NCBI GenBank assembly: GCA_039831705.1 | Contig: JBDOMT010000406.1 | Location: 1-64,000 of the forward strand | From: JAJRWS01 sp039831705 | GTDB taxonomy: Bacteria > Planctomycetota > Planctomycetia > Pirellulales > Lacipirellulaceae | DNA length: 64,000 nucleotides | Direction: 5' to 3' | Part shown: positions 45,744 to 53,883 of the stretch, piece by piece | Layout: each line of letters starts with the position of its first letter | How positions within the stretch are numbered: the first letter of the stretch is position 1 | Translations under genes and position numbers: made by a program | Notes under the pieces: model-generated | What the model was told of the DNA's origin: nothing | What the model saw: only the letters and a program-made list of their open reading frames with translations | The model's database searches: none

Positions 45744-46497
45744 TGCTAATCCTGTAACGCCAGCGATAAGTAGTGGGGTCTGGAGAAGGCAAGACTTGCG
45801 ACATAGGTGCGCTGAGCTCAACTCGTTGGTCCGACACGCAAAGCTGACAAGAGTCGGAGTAGGTTGATCCCAGTGGCAACCCACGCAATTGGTATCGGCC
45901 GATGTCCGTTTGCAGTTCTAGCAGGCCCCCTCCCAATCGCCCCTCTCCCAAGCTACGTGGGCCCAACGCTGGCGAATCCGAGGCTGATGCTGCCGTGACA
46001 ATCTGACTCGGATCGACAATACGGTACGTGCTGATTAATCGTTCTGGGGGGCGCTTCGCCCGACAGGCAACGTCAAATAACCAACCAGTGGAGGATTGAT
46101 TCTGGTTCTCTTCTGTCTGGGTCACATTCAACCCGATCCCCTCGACCCCGACCCCCTCAACACTGGCCGACCAGTGGCTGGCCCCGGCGGCTCCCACCAA
46201 CATGGCCGAAGGCACGGCATGATTCCCAGAGGATAGCTTTTCTGAGGCCCGTTTTTCAAAGAACAGACGGGCTGCAAAAGGTGCATTGACCTGCTGCCAT
46301 GGCGGACTCGGTGGCCAAAGATCGTCCGCTGCCCCCTCGATTGACTCCAACATTACCACACGCCGCGTGCCATCGATGGCTGCCAGGCGATGCGCGCAAC
46401 GATCGGCCTCAATCCAAAAAGTCAGTTCCAGCCCCCAACCATCCACATTCAGGACAGCAAGCGACAACACCGATTCATCGATCGCAGCACAGGTCAC
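45736..46497 (-). CDS. Hypothetical protein translationally coupled to prfB
   Basis: The 253-residue product begins with GTG at 46497, whose first G is the last base of the prfB TAG (TAGTG). GGAAGAGG, inside the prfB end, could serve as its binding site. An open frame extends to 46803 inside prfB but reads as an out-of-frame shadow. The sequence (VTCAAIDESVLSLAVLNVDG then WGLELTFWIEADRCAHRLAA) looks globular with beta content and no membrane or signal segments. I know no family. The coupling suggests related expression, not necessarily related function. Confidence 0.6.
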   Translation of the reverse strand: MTCAAIDESVLSLAVLNVDGWGLELTFWIEADRCAHRLAAIDGTRRVVMLESIEGAADDLWPPSPPWQQVNAPFAARLFFEKRASEKLSSGNHAVPSAMLVGAAGASHWSASVEGVGVEGIGLNVTQTEENQNQSSTGWLFDVACRAKRPPERLISTYRIVDPSQIVTAASASDSPALGPRSLGEGRLGGGLLELQTDIGRYQLRGLPLGSTYSDSCQLCVSDQRVELSAPMSQVLPSPDPTTYRWRYRISTT

Positions 46498-47613
46498 TAA
46501 GCCTCTTCCTCCACAGGCTGCCCGGCACGCCAACGGAGCACTGCATCGAGGAACGGTTGGATGTCGCCATCGAGGACCGCCTGAAAATTGCCTTTTTGAT
46601 ACTTGGTACGGGTGTCTTTGACACGCTGGTCCGGATGCAGAAAATAGTTTCGAATTTGTGAGCCAAAACCGGTCCGTGCCTGCTGTTGATATTTGTCGGC
46701 ACTGGCAGCTTCCCGCTTTTCTTCCTCCAGTCGGGCCATGCGGGCCCGCAGCATTTTCCAGGCGGTCGCCCGATTCTTGTGCTGCGAACGCTCGTTCTGG
46801 CATTGAACCACAATTCCAGACGGCTCGTGGGTGAGCCGAATCGCGCTGTCGGTTTTGTTGACGTGCTGACCGCCGGCACCACTGGCGCGGTAGGTATCGA
46901 TTCGAACCTCGGATTCATCGATTTCAATTTCCGCCGAATCGGGTATTTCGGGTGAAACGTCCACTGCGGCAAAGCTCGTTTGTCGTTTACCTTCGCTATT
47001 GAATGGACTGATTCGAACCAGCCGATGCATACCGGTTTCGCCCTTCAAATAGCCATAGGCCATCGGACCCTGGATCACAATGGTTGCGTTGTTGATTCCC
47101 GCTTCTTCATTGTCTTGCCGATCGATTAACTTAACCCGATACTCGTTTTTTTGGGCCCACTGCAAGTACATTCGCAACAACATTTCCGCCCAATCGTTGG
47201 CATCGGTGCCTCCATCGCGAGCGTTAATCGTCAGCAGCGCACCAGCCGAGTCGTGTGGTCCATTGAGCAGAGCCTGTAGCTTGAGTGCTTCGAGCAGCTT
47301 TTCCAATCGGGCCACTTCGGCTGGAACCTCATTGGCAAAGGCGCTGTCTTCTGAAGCCATCTCAATCATCGCCGCCAAATCATCGCTGGCAGCAAGTATT
47401 TCGTCCAGCGGTTTCACCACCGCCAAAAGCGACTTACGCTCGTCGATTTTGGCCTGGGCACGATCCTGATGATCCCAAAATCCTGCCTCACCCATTTCGG
47501 CGTCGAGCGCCGCAACTTGCTCACTCTTGGCAGCACAGTCAAAGAGAGTCTCGAAGTTGGACAACGATTGACTGAATCGCCGCAGCTCGGTCTATCCATT
47601 CCTTTTCCAACAT
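46497..47613 (-). CDS. prfB: Peptide chain release factor 2, with programmed +1 frameshift
   Basis: RF2 ends translation at UGA and UAA. Frame one begins ATG 47613 (AGGAG nearby) and runs 24 codons, MLEKEWIDRAAAIQSIVVQL then RDSL, to an in-frame TGA at 47541-47539. A +1 shift at CTT-TGA-C continues with DCAAKSEQVAALDAEM to the stop at 46497, giving about 371 residues. With that numbering the UGA-reading SPF is at 202-204 and the GGQ that triggers peptide release is at 247-249, matching E. coli RF2 within three residues. An ordinary gene-caller would start inside at 47564. The frameshift makes the gene autoregulated by RF2 level. Confidence 0.96.
47538..47544 (-). promoter_or_regulatory. prfB programmed frameshift site CTTTGAC
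   Basis: On the minus strand the bases read CTT TGA C, the conserved RF2 recoding heptamer. The upstream Shine-Dalgarno-like stimulator seen in E. coli (AGGGGG) is not obvious here; CGAGACT stands in its place. Confidence 0.9.
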
Positions 47614-47815
47614 CCGACTTATAACTCCTGGAGGGTTGAGGGTTGGGAGTTGAGGGTTGTCGATGCAAATTGCCAGCAACTGGTGAACGCGTGGTTTTAT
47701 CGCAAAACAGGTTGACCCCAGTCATCCCCAATTCTTCCCGACGCGTCCATTGTAGGCAATTTTTTCGATCCTACTAGCACTCTCTTGTCGCGAGTTACCT
47801 ATCAATCTAGACTCA

Positions 47816-48959
47816 ATGAAGATGGCACGTGTAGTTCTGGCAATGTCTGGCGGAGTTGATTCGAGCGTCGCGGCCCACTTGCTGCTGGAGCAGGGGCACG
47901 AGGTGGTGGGTATTTTCATGCGCCACGGCGAGAGTTCCCCGGTGGCCTGTACGACCAATCCCAGCGAGGACAAACGTCCAGGTTGTGTCTCTATCGCGGA
48001 CAAACGTCCAGATCATAAACAGGGCTGTTGCACGGCCGCCGATGCGGAAGATGCACGGCGGGTCGCTGATAAACTGTCGATTCCATTCTATGCCTTGAAC
48101 CTGCAACAGGAATTCAAGCAGATCATCGACTACTTCGTCGACGAATATTCGATTGGACGCACCCCCAATCCGTGCGTGCAGTGCAACAACTGGATCAAAT
48201 TCGGCAAACTGTTCGAATATGCCGACAGCATCGAGGCAACCTACGTGGCCACCGGCCACTACGCAAAAATTGAAACGGTCCTGTCTGGGCTGCCCGCGCT
48301 CCTGCGTGGCCGCGATGCCCACAAAGACCAGTCGTACGTACTTTTTGGCATCGAACAACAGTTCCTGCGGCGGATGCTGCTGCCGGTGGGCGACTATGAA
48401 AAACAAACTATCCGCAATCTGGCGACCCAATTGGATCTGCAAGTCGCTGAAAAAAAAGAGAGCCAAGAAATTTGCTTTGTCACCCAAGGCCGCTACGACC
48501 AATTCGTGCGCGATCGTCTCAACGACCGAAAGCTACAGGGACAGGTTCCTGAGGGGACCCCGGACACTTCTGGTGAGTTGGTCTCCACCGACGGGTCGGT
48601 TCTCGGTCGGCATGAAGGGATTGAGCGATTCACCGTCGGCCAGCGCAAAGGGTTGGGAGTGGCATTGGGCGCACGAAAATTCGTTGTCCGAATTGATCCC
48701 GACACCTGTCGGGTCGTCCTCGGAGACCGCGAAGCACTCCAGCGCTGTGAACTACACGCGAATGGGACCAACTGGCTAGTCGATCTGGCCGATATCCCCA
48801 GACACTGCCAGGTGCAAATCCGTTACAACGCACCCCCGGCGGTCGCCGTAGTAGAACTGATATCTGAACAACGGATTCGGGTGCAATTCGATCAACCACA
48901 GATCGGCGTCGCTCCGGGCCAGGCCGTGGTCTGCTACGATGACCAGCGAGTCCTGGGCG
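47816..48959 (+). CDS. mnmA: tRNA-specific 2-thiouridylase, C-terminus in the assembly gap
   Basis: MnmA puts sulfur on the wobble uridine of certain tRNAs using ATP and a persulfide. SGGVDSS (11-17) is the PP-loop, NPCVQCN includes catalytic Cys120, and SQEICF supplies Cys220. GHYAKIE and KDQSYVLFGI are family motifs. There is a longer Cys-rich insertion after residue 38 (two GACAAACGTCCAG direct repeats encode DKRPG and DKRPD). The usual end of the family, shortly after VVCYDDQRVLG, falls in the 10-N run, so the true stop is unseen. The open frame past the Ns to 49036 is likely chance. Confidence 0.95.
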
Positions 48960-48969
48960 NNNNNNNNNN
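48960..48969. other. Assembly gap (10 N)
   Basis: Ten N mark an unresolved join. A ~102 bp dispersed repeat begins 22 bases later, which may be why the assembler stopped here. Confidence 0.98.
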
Positions 48970-48991
48970 GGTTGGATTGAGCTGTAATATT

Positions 48992-49094
48992 GGGCCAAAG
49001 CGAACTGGGACAATACTCGCGTTGTATGCCCCTTAAATGGCTGAGCCGGTGGCGCGAGCATTCTCCAAGATTCGTTTGACGGGGGACGCAAGCG
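48992..49094 (+). repeat. ~102-bp dispersed repeat, copy 1
   Basis: The copy includes GAGCATTCTCCAAGATTCGT and ends ACGCAAGCG. A relative lies at 53767-53868 in the opposite direction, with near-identity across GAATCTTGGAGAATG and CGAGYATTGTCCMAGTTCG. The remaining 49095-49306 has a REP-like half and no gene. Confidence 0.65.
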
Positions 49095-49204
49095 ATGGGG
49101 TGCAGCGGGGTGCAATGATCGCGGGTTAAGTGACTGGGCATCTTGTAGGTTGGATCGAGCGGTAGCGCTGTTCCGGCAACACTGCAAAAGACTTTAGAAT
49201 TGGC

Positions 49205-49258
49205 ATACGAGCACGAAGCGCCAGCCTTCTACGGTTACAACGTTGGCGCCTACGTGGC
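49205..49258. repeat. Degenerate REP-like element
   Basis: ATACGAGCACGAAGCGCCAGC is partly mirrored by GTTGGCGCCTACGTGGC. It belongs loosely with the REP-like family. Confidence 0.4.
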
Positions 49259-49306
49259 AACAAGTTAAAATCTCCTCACAAACAAGATCCTATCCGGAGA
49301 CTTCCT

Positions 49307-50428
49307 ATGTCGATTCCTGCCGTTTTAGTTGCCAAGCTGGGCCAGAGCATCTGGTATGACAATCTGAGCCGCGATCTGCTGCAAAACGGCACACTCGCAC
49401 AGATGGTCACTGAGGAGGGTGTACGCGGAGTGACTTCCAACCCGTCGATCTTCCAAAAAGCCATGACAACCTCACCCCTGTATGCACAGGAGTTTGACAA
49501 ACTGGCCGCTGAAGGAAAAACGGCGGAAGAAATTTACGAGACCCTGGCGGTCGAAGATATCCGCACCGCGTGCGATATCCTGCGCCCGGTGTACGATTCC
49601 ACCAGTGGTCGCGACGGTTTTGTCAGCCTTGAGGTCTCACCCGCCCTCGCCGACGATACCGATGGCACCGTCGCAGCCGCAATTCGACTCTGGGGTGAGG
49701 TCGATCGGGCTAACCTGATGATTAAGGTGCCCGCCACAAGCGCTGGTATCCCAGCCATCCGCCAACTCATTGGCAACGGTCTGAATATCAACGTCACCTT
49801 GGTCTTCTCGCGCGGCATGTACGACCAGGTCATGGACGCCCACATGAGTGGCCTGGAGGATCGAGTCGCACGTGGCGAGTCCATCGGTGGCATCAACTCG
49901 GTGGCGTCGTTCTTCATCTCACGTGTCGACTCGGCGGTTGACCAGGCGCTGGCCGCACATGGTGAAGCGGGCACCGCGTTGATGGGAAAAGGTGCCGTCG
50001 CCAATGCCAAACTCGCGTACCTTCTCTTCGAGGAGCGCTATGGTAAAGACAGGATCCCGTCCGAGCGGTTCGCCAAACTACAGGCGCAAGGTGCTGCCGT
50101 ACAACGCCCCCTCTGGGCGAGTACCAGCACCAAAAACCCGGCCTATCCAGACACACTCTACGTCGACACACTCATCGGCCCACACACCGTCAACACCATT
50201 CCACCCGCCACCCTCGACGCGTTCAATGACCATGGCCAGGTAGGCGTGACGATCGGCGACAGCGTAGCGCAAGCGAGCGACGACCTGGCGGCTATCGAAG
50301 CGCTCGGCATCTCACTCGATGCGATATGTGACGACCTGCTGACTGCCGGTGTAAAATCGTTCGCCGACTCGTTCGATGCACTGCTCGGTGCGGTCGATGC
50401 ACGACGACGCCAGTCCACGGCAAACTGA
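49307..50428 (+). CDS. tal: Transaldolase
   Basis: A 373-residue TIM-barrel enzyme of the pentose phosphate pathway that moves a dihydroxyacetone unit between sugar phosphates. The Schiff-base Lys140 lies in ANLMIKVPATSAG. GVTSNPSIFQKAM, VSLEVSPALADDT, NVTLVFS and SVASFFISRVD are the family signatures. The length fits the long bacterial class found alone or fused to glucose-6-phosphate isomerase; no fusion here. Confidence 0.96.
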   Translation: MSIPAVLVAKLGQSIWYDNLSRDLLQNGTLAQMVTEEGVRGVTSNPSIFQKAMTTSPLYAQEFDKLAAEGKTAEEIYETLAVEDIRTACDILRPVYDSTSGRDGFVSLEVSPALADDTDGTVAAAIRLWGEVDRANLMIKVPATSAGIPAIRQLIGNGLNINVTLVFSRGMYDQVMDAHMSGLEDRVARGESIGGINSVASFFISRVDSAVDQALAAHGEAGTALMGKGAVANAKLAYLLFEERYGKDRIPSERFAKLQAQGAAVQRPLWASTSTKNPAYPDTLYVDTLIGPHTVNTIPPATLDAFNDHGQVGVTIGDSVAQASDDLAAIEALGISLDAICDDLLTAGVKSFADSFDALLGAVDARRRQSTAN

Positions 50429-50534
50429 TCGAATGGCGGACTGATCGGATGGCGAGATTAAGAGTAAGATTAAAAAAATCCCAACACGGCCTCCGGCTGT
50501 GAACGGCTACAAAAAACAGGGGAACACACCTTCA

Positions 50535-51302
50535 ATGCAAGCAATCATTATTGGAGCGGGCCGTGGAATTCGGCTGATGCCCACCACTGCAGATGCTCCC
50601 AAGTGTTTCGCACAAATCGGAAATCAACGGATTCTCGATTGGGGCCTGGAGGCCTTTCGCCAGGCGGGCATCGATCGCATCGTATTTATCGGCGGCTATC
50701 AAATCGACAAAGTGCGCAGCGACTATCCCCACTTCACCTTTCGCAACAATCACGACTGGCAAAACAACAACATTCTGGCATCGTTGTTTTTTGCTGAAGA
50801 CTGCATGGATGAGCCCTTCATTTGTTGCTATTCCGACACACTCTTCCGTCCTTCCGTGGTCAAGGAACTGGCCAAGAACTCAAGCGACATGGCCGTTACC
50901 ATCGACACCGATTGGTTGAGTCGCTACACGCACCGTTTGCAACACCCAAGCGATGACGCCGAAAAAGTCACTGTTACCAATGGCGTGGTAACGCGCATCG
51001 ACCGCCAAATACCGGAAGCGGAAGCGTACGGCGAGTACACCGGCGTGGCCTATTTTTCCGAACAAGGAGCAAGGTGCCTGCGTGATCATTATCACCGCTG
51101 CCGAGAATGCGCAGCGGACGGTCCATTTCGAGGAGCTGCGACATTCAAAAAGGCTTATTTTATCCATCTGTTGCAGGAAATGGTCGAAGCAGGCGAGCAA
51201 TTGGCGCATGTCGACACCCCGGGCGGTTACATCGAAATCGATACCCAGGAAGACTTCGACTATGCGCAACAACATTGGGAAAGTTCGTGTAAAGAAAGTT
51301 AA
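50535..51302 (+). CDS. LicC-like sugar/choline nucleotidyltransferase
   Basis: A 255-residue nucleotidyltransferase. The start MQAIIIGAGRGIRLMPTTAD holds the phosphate-binding GxGxR loop, and PKCFAQIGNQRILDWGLEA is the usual second motif. The middle has FICCYSDTLF (a metal-binding Asp) and the end GGYIEIDTQEDFDYAQQHW the second metal site. It resembles phosphocholine cytidylyltransferase-like proteins (LicC) and related phospho-sugar enzymes. The substrate cannot be set. A MetE-like gene follows by 46 bases in the same direction, so a joint task is likely. Confidence 0.8.
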   Translation: MQAIIIGAGRGIRLMPTTADAPKCFAQIGNQRILDWGLEAFRQAGIDRIVFIGGYQIDKVRSDYPHFTFRNNHDWQNNNILASLFFAEDCMDEPFICCYSDTLFRPSVVKELAKNSSDMAVTIDTDWLSRYTHRLQHPSDDAEKVTVTNGVVTRIDRQIPEAEAYGEYTGVAYFSEQGARCLRDHYHRCRECAADGPFRGAATFKKAYFIHLLQEMVEAGEQLAHVDTPGGYIEIDTQEDFDYAQQHWESSCKES

Positions 51303-51348
51303 CCACTGTATGAGAATCCTTACCTGACCATCACTCTCTGGTAAAATT

Positions 51349-52419
51349 ATGAGCAACCGCATTCTCTTTCCCACTTCGGTCGTTGGTTCGATGCCACGAC
51401 CCCAGTACGTCCAAGATCTCGTTGCCGACGAACAGAATATCTCACAGCAGCCAAACAGGCAACGAATGGAAGCGGCCGTCCGCTCGGTCGTGGCCTTGCA
51501 AGAATGCGCCGGCTTGGATGTACTGACCGATGGTGAGTGGTGGCGCAAATCATATATTGGTGTGATCGCCGAACTGGCACATGGCTTCGAACTCAGTCGC
51601 AACCCGACCGATGGCAGACCATGGACCATCGTCGTCGACCGACTCGCACCTAAGCAGCCCGGTTTTATCGCCCAGGAAGTGGCCTTCCTGAAACAGATCA
51701 CCAATCGACAAATCAAGGCGACCCTGCCAGCACCGGCGTTGCTGGGCGAACGGATGTGGGACCCCCAGCGATCCGCCAAAGCCTATCCCACCCGTGACGC
51801 GTTTGTCCGCGATTGCGTGCCCATCTTACGCCGCGAGGTGGAGCTGTTACGCGACGAGGGCGTTGCCATCGTGCAAATCGACGATCCGCACCTGTGCCTT
51901 TTCGTCGATCCCGATGTACGTGCACAGTACGACAACGCTGATGCGGCTGCTGATTTTTCTGTGGACATGACCAATCAGATCGTAGATGGAATCGAAAATG
52001 TCCGATTTGCTGTCCACCTCTGTCGACGTGCTGGAGCGCGGGTCCGAGGCGAATCACAGCATGGGGGCAGCTACGACGCCATTATCGGTCCGCTCAATCG
52101 GCTGCATGTTCAGCATCTCACCATGGAATACACCACACCTGGAGCCGGCGAGATGAATGCCTTACGGCAACTGCGCGAAGACTTTGAAATCGGCTTGGGG
52201 TGTGTCAGTTGCCAGCCGGGAGAAGTCGACTCGGTGGAAACGATTGTCTCACGAGTGGAACAGGCGCTGGTCTATCTTGCACCTGAGCGTATCACGCTCA
52301 ACCCCGATTGCGGCTTCGCTCCCGGTTCGGCCGCTACGGTGAATATTGATGAAGTCTACCTGAAACTTCAGAACGAAGTGGCGGCCGCCATGCGGTTGCG
52401 TGAGAAATATGGTAGCTAA
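51349..52419 (+). CDS. Cobalamin-independent methionine synthase C-terminal-like protein
   Basis: This 356-residue protein corresponds to the C-terminal (catalytic, zinc) half of MetE, without the N-terminal half. Zinc ligands are His223 and Cys225 (AVHLCRR), Glu260 (TMEYTTP) and Cys321 (NPDCGF). TSVVGSMPRP is the family opening and VAIVQIDDPHL a substrate-side motif. Such stand-alone MetE-like proteins often move methyl groups from unusual donors rather than methyltetrahydrofolate. The donor here is unknown. It is probably in one transcript with the nucleotidyltransferase. Confidence 0.85.
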   Translation: MSNRILFPTSVVGSMPRPQYVQDLVADEQNISQQPNRQRMEAAVRSVVALQECAGLDVLTDGEWWRKSYIGVIAELAHGFELSRNPTDGRPWTIVVDRLAPKQPGFIAQEVAFLKQITNRQIKATLPAPALLGERMWDPQRSAKAYPTRDAFVRDCVPILRREVELLRDEGVAIVQIDDPHLCLFVDPDVRAQYDNADAAADFSVDMTNQIVDGIENVRFAVHLCRRAGARVRGESQHGGSYDAIIGPLNRLHVQHLTMEYTTPGAGEMNALRQLREDFEIGLGCVSCQPGEVDSVETIVSRVEQALVYLAPERITLNPDCGFAPGSAATVNIDEVYLKLQNEVAAAMRLREKYGS

Positions 52420-52434
52420 CCGGAATGAAACTGA

Positions 52435-52920
52435 TCACACCGATTCTACAATCAAACGATTCACGATCATTCTTGTCAGAAATAACATGAGTAACATGGC
52501 CAATCCATGGTCCATCACGAGAGGCAGTCCGTGCATTCTGGCAGGAGACTGCAAGGCAAGATTCCATTGCGACGCAATCGTCAACCCCACCAAGGCAACA
52601 TAAACCGATAGATTAATCAGAGGCACCATACCCTCAAGCACACGACTCCCATGGAACCGGGAATCTTTCCTCCACCCACCTTGTCCTAATTGCTTTCTAG
52701 GTTTCAACGCCATCGTGCTAAGTGTTGCCCCATAACCGATAACCGCGACAGCCGTGGCAATCGGCAAAGCGATATGGAATTGTGCTACTCCTATCCACAG
52801 CATGCCGAGCGCAATCCAGAATGGGCCATTGGCAGTCGAATCGAGCCAACGAATTGGAAAATTTGGAGCTGGCGAAAATGGCATGGACTGATGGTACTGA
52901 GTAGAAGAGACACTATGCAT
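52435..52920 (-). CDS. Hypothetical membrane protein
   Basis: A 161-residue product with about four hydrophobic segments (PFWIALGMLWIGVAQFHIAL; ATAVAVIGYGATLS; MVPLINLSVYVALVGLTIA; GLAMLLMLFLTRMIV). No family is recognised. ATG 52920 is a guess; ATG 52884 would do as well. Its convergent neighbour ends 16 bases away. Confidence 0.5.
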   Translation of the reverse strand: MHSVSSTQYHQSMPFSPAPNFPIRWLDSTANGPFWIALGMLWIGVAQFHIALPIATAVAVIGYGATLSTMALKPRKQLGQGGWRKDSRFHGSRVLEGMVPLINLSVYVALVGLTIASQWNLALQSPARMHGLPLVMDHGLAMLLMLFLTRMIVNRLIVESV

Positions 52921-53099
52921 ATTTTGATGGCTGCATGAGAACCTTCCTCCATTCTGCTTCGCCCATATTAGCGTGTAAAGAATTTTCGGCAAATTGGCAA
53001 ACAGAATGTTTACTTCCAAATCGTACAATGGCAGAATTCAGTACTTGGAGTGATTCCAGACTAACTTATTCGTAGAACTTCTCGTTTTTGGAAATGCCC

Positions 53100-53444
53100 A
53101 TGTCGTTAGATTTCTTATTTCCTGAACATCTCGAGCTCCAAGATTGGCTTTGGATTGTAATACCCATTACATCATTCATCGTCGTGGCCATATTGCATAT
53201 TCGGAGCATGGGCCAAACTAGCCCACTGGCCGCATTGAGCTTTGTAGTGGCTGGCCCATTCATGGGCGTTTTAATTTCTATTCCTTATGCGATATTAGAA
53301 AACCAAGGTAGCCGTTTCACCACTCAAATCACCATGGTCGACATTTTTTCTTTTGCCGCCAAAATGTTTATGCTTGGCCTAGTTGCTGCGGCAGCAACCG
53401 CAGTAATTACAGCGATCGTTAAACGCAATGAATGGTTTTATTAA
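53100..53444 (+). CDS. Hypothetical small membrane protein
   Basis: A 114-residue protein with three hydrophobic segments (DWLWIVIPITSFIVVAILHI; PLAALSFVVAGPFMGVLISI; FSFAAKMFMLGLVAAAATAV). Start ATG 53100 follows GGAAATG; ATG 53094 is possible. It faces away from the previous membrane gene, so the two may share a divergent promoter region. No function can be given. Confidence 0.55.
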   Translation: MSLDFLFPEHLELQDWLWIVIPITSFIVVAILHIRSMGQTSPLAALSFVVAGPFMGVLISIPYAILENQGSRFTTQITMVDIFSFAAKMFMLGLVAAAATAVITAIVKRNEWFY

Positions 53445-53883
53445 TGGCAGTGGTCATATTTTGGTTCTGTAAGAACGCAATGTGCTTAGCAAAGAACTGC
53501 TAGAATAGGGTTACCGTTCATTCCCGTCCGTAAACCACCAGCTTTGCTGGTGAGTACCCATCAGACACTGCCGTTTGGTAGAGGATGGGATAGCATAGCT
53601 CAAAGGGGTAGCCATCTGTTTGTGATCAGTGATACTTCGCAGAATACTTGGGAGGTATTCCCCCGAACCCCCCTGTATGTCTGTTTAGCCTCTTTTTAGA
53701 AAGTTTCTTCACCTATAAATCACCCGGCCACATAAATCGCGCACACCAATCAATAACTCTCTTCACCGCTTGCGTCCCAGCCAAACGAATCTTGGAGAAT
53801 GTTCACGCATCCATTTCAGCCACTTAATCCGTGTTCAACGCGAGCATTGTCCAAGTTCGATTTGGCGCAGCAAACCCACCCGG
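53445..53883. other. Gene-free region with a TTT-loop hairpin and a dispersed repeat
   Basis: A CACCAGC-TTT-GCTGGTG hairpin lies at 53536-53552, of a type often linked with IS200/IS605-like ends, but no transposase is near. The 102-bp repeat copy 2 lies at 53767-53868. No gene is seen. Confidence 0.6.
53767..53868 (-). repeat. ~102-bp dispersed repeat, copy 2 (reverse)
   Basis: It starts CGCTTGCGTCCCAGCCAAAC and holds GAATCTTGGAGAATG and CGCGAGCATTGTCCAAGTTC. It matches copy 1 (48992-49094) in reverse. It ends 15 bases past the ftsH stop. Confidence 0.65.

Noticed and set aside
47813..48502. 229-codon frame opposite mnmA
   Set aside because: Shadow of a conserved gene with catalytic motifs on the other strand.
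48970..49036. C-terminal end of mnmA after the N run
   Set aside because: The family normally ends just after the VLG motif; the sequence after the gap lacks family likeness and runs into a dispersed repeat.
53536..53552. IS200/IS605 insertion end
   Set aside because: The hairpin alone is too short and there is no transposase or TnpB gene nearby.
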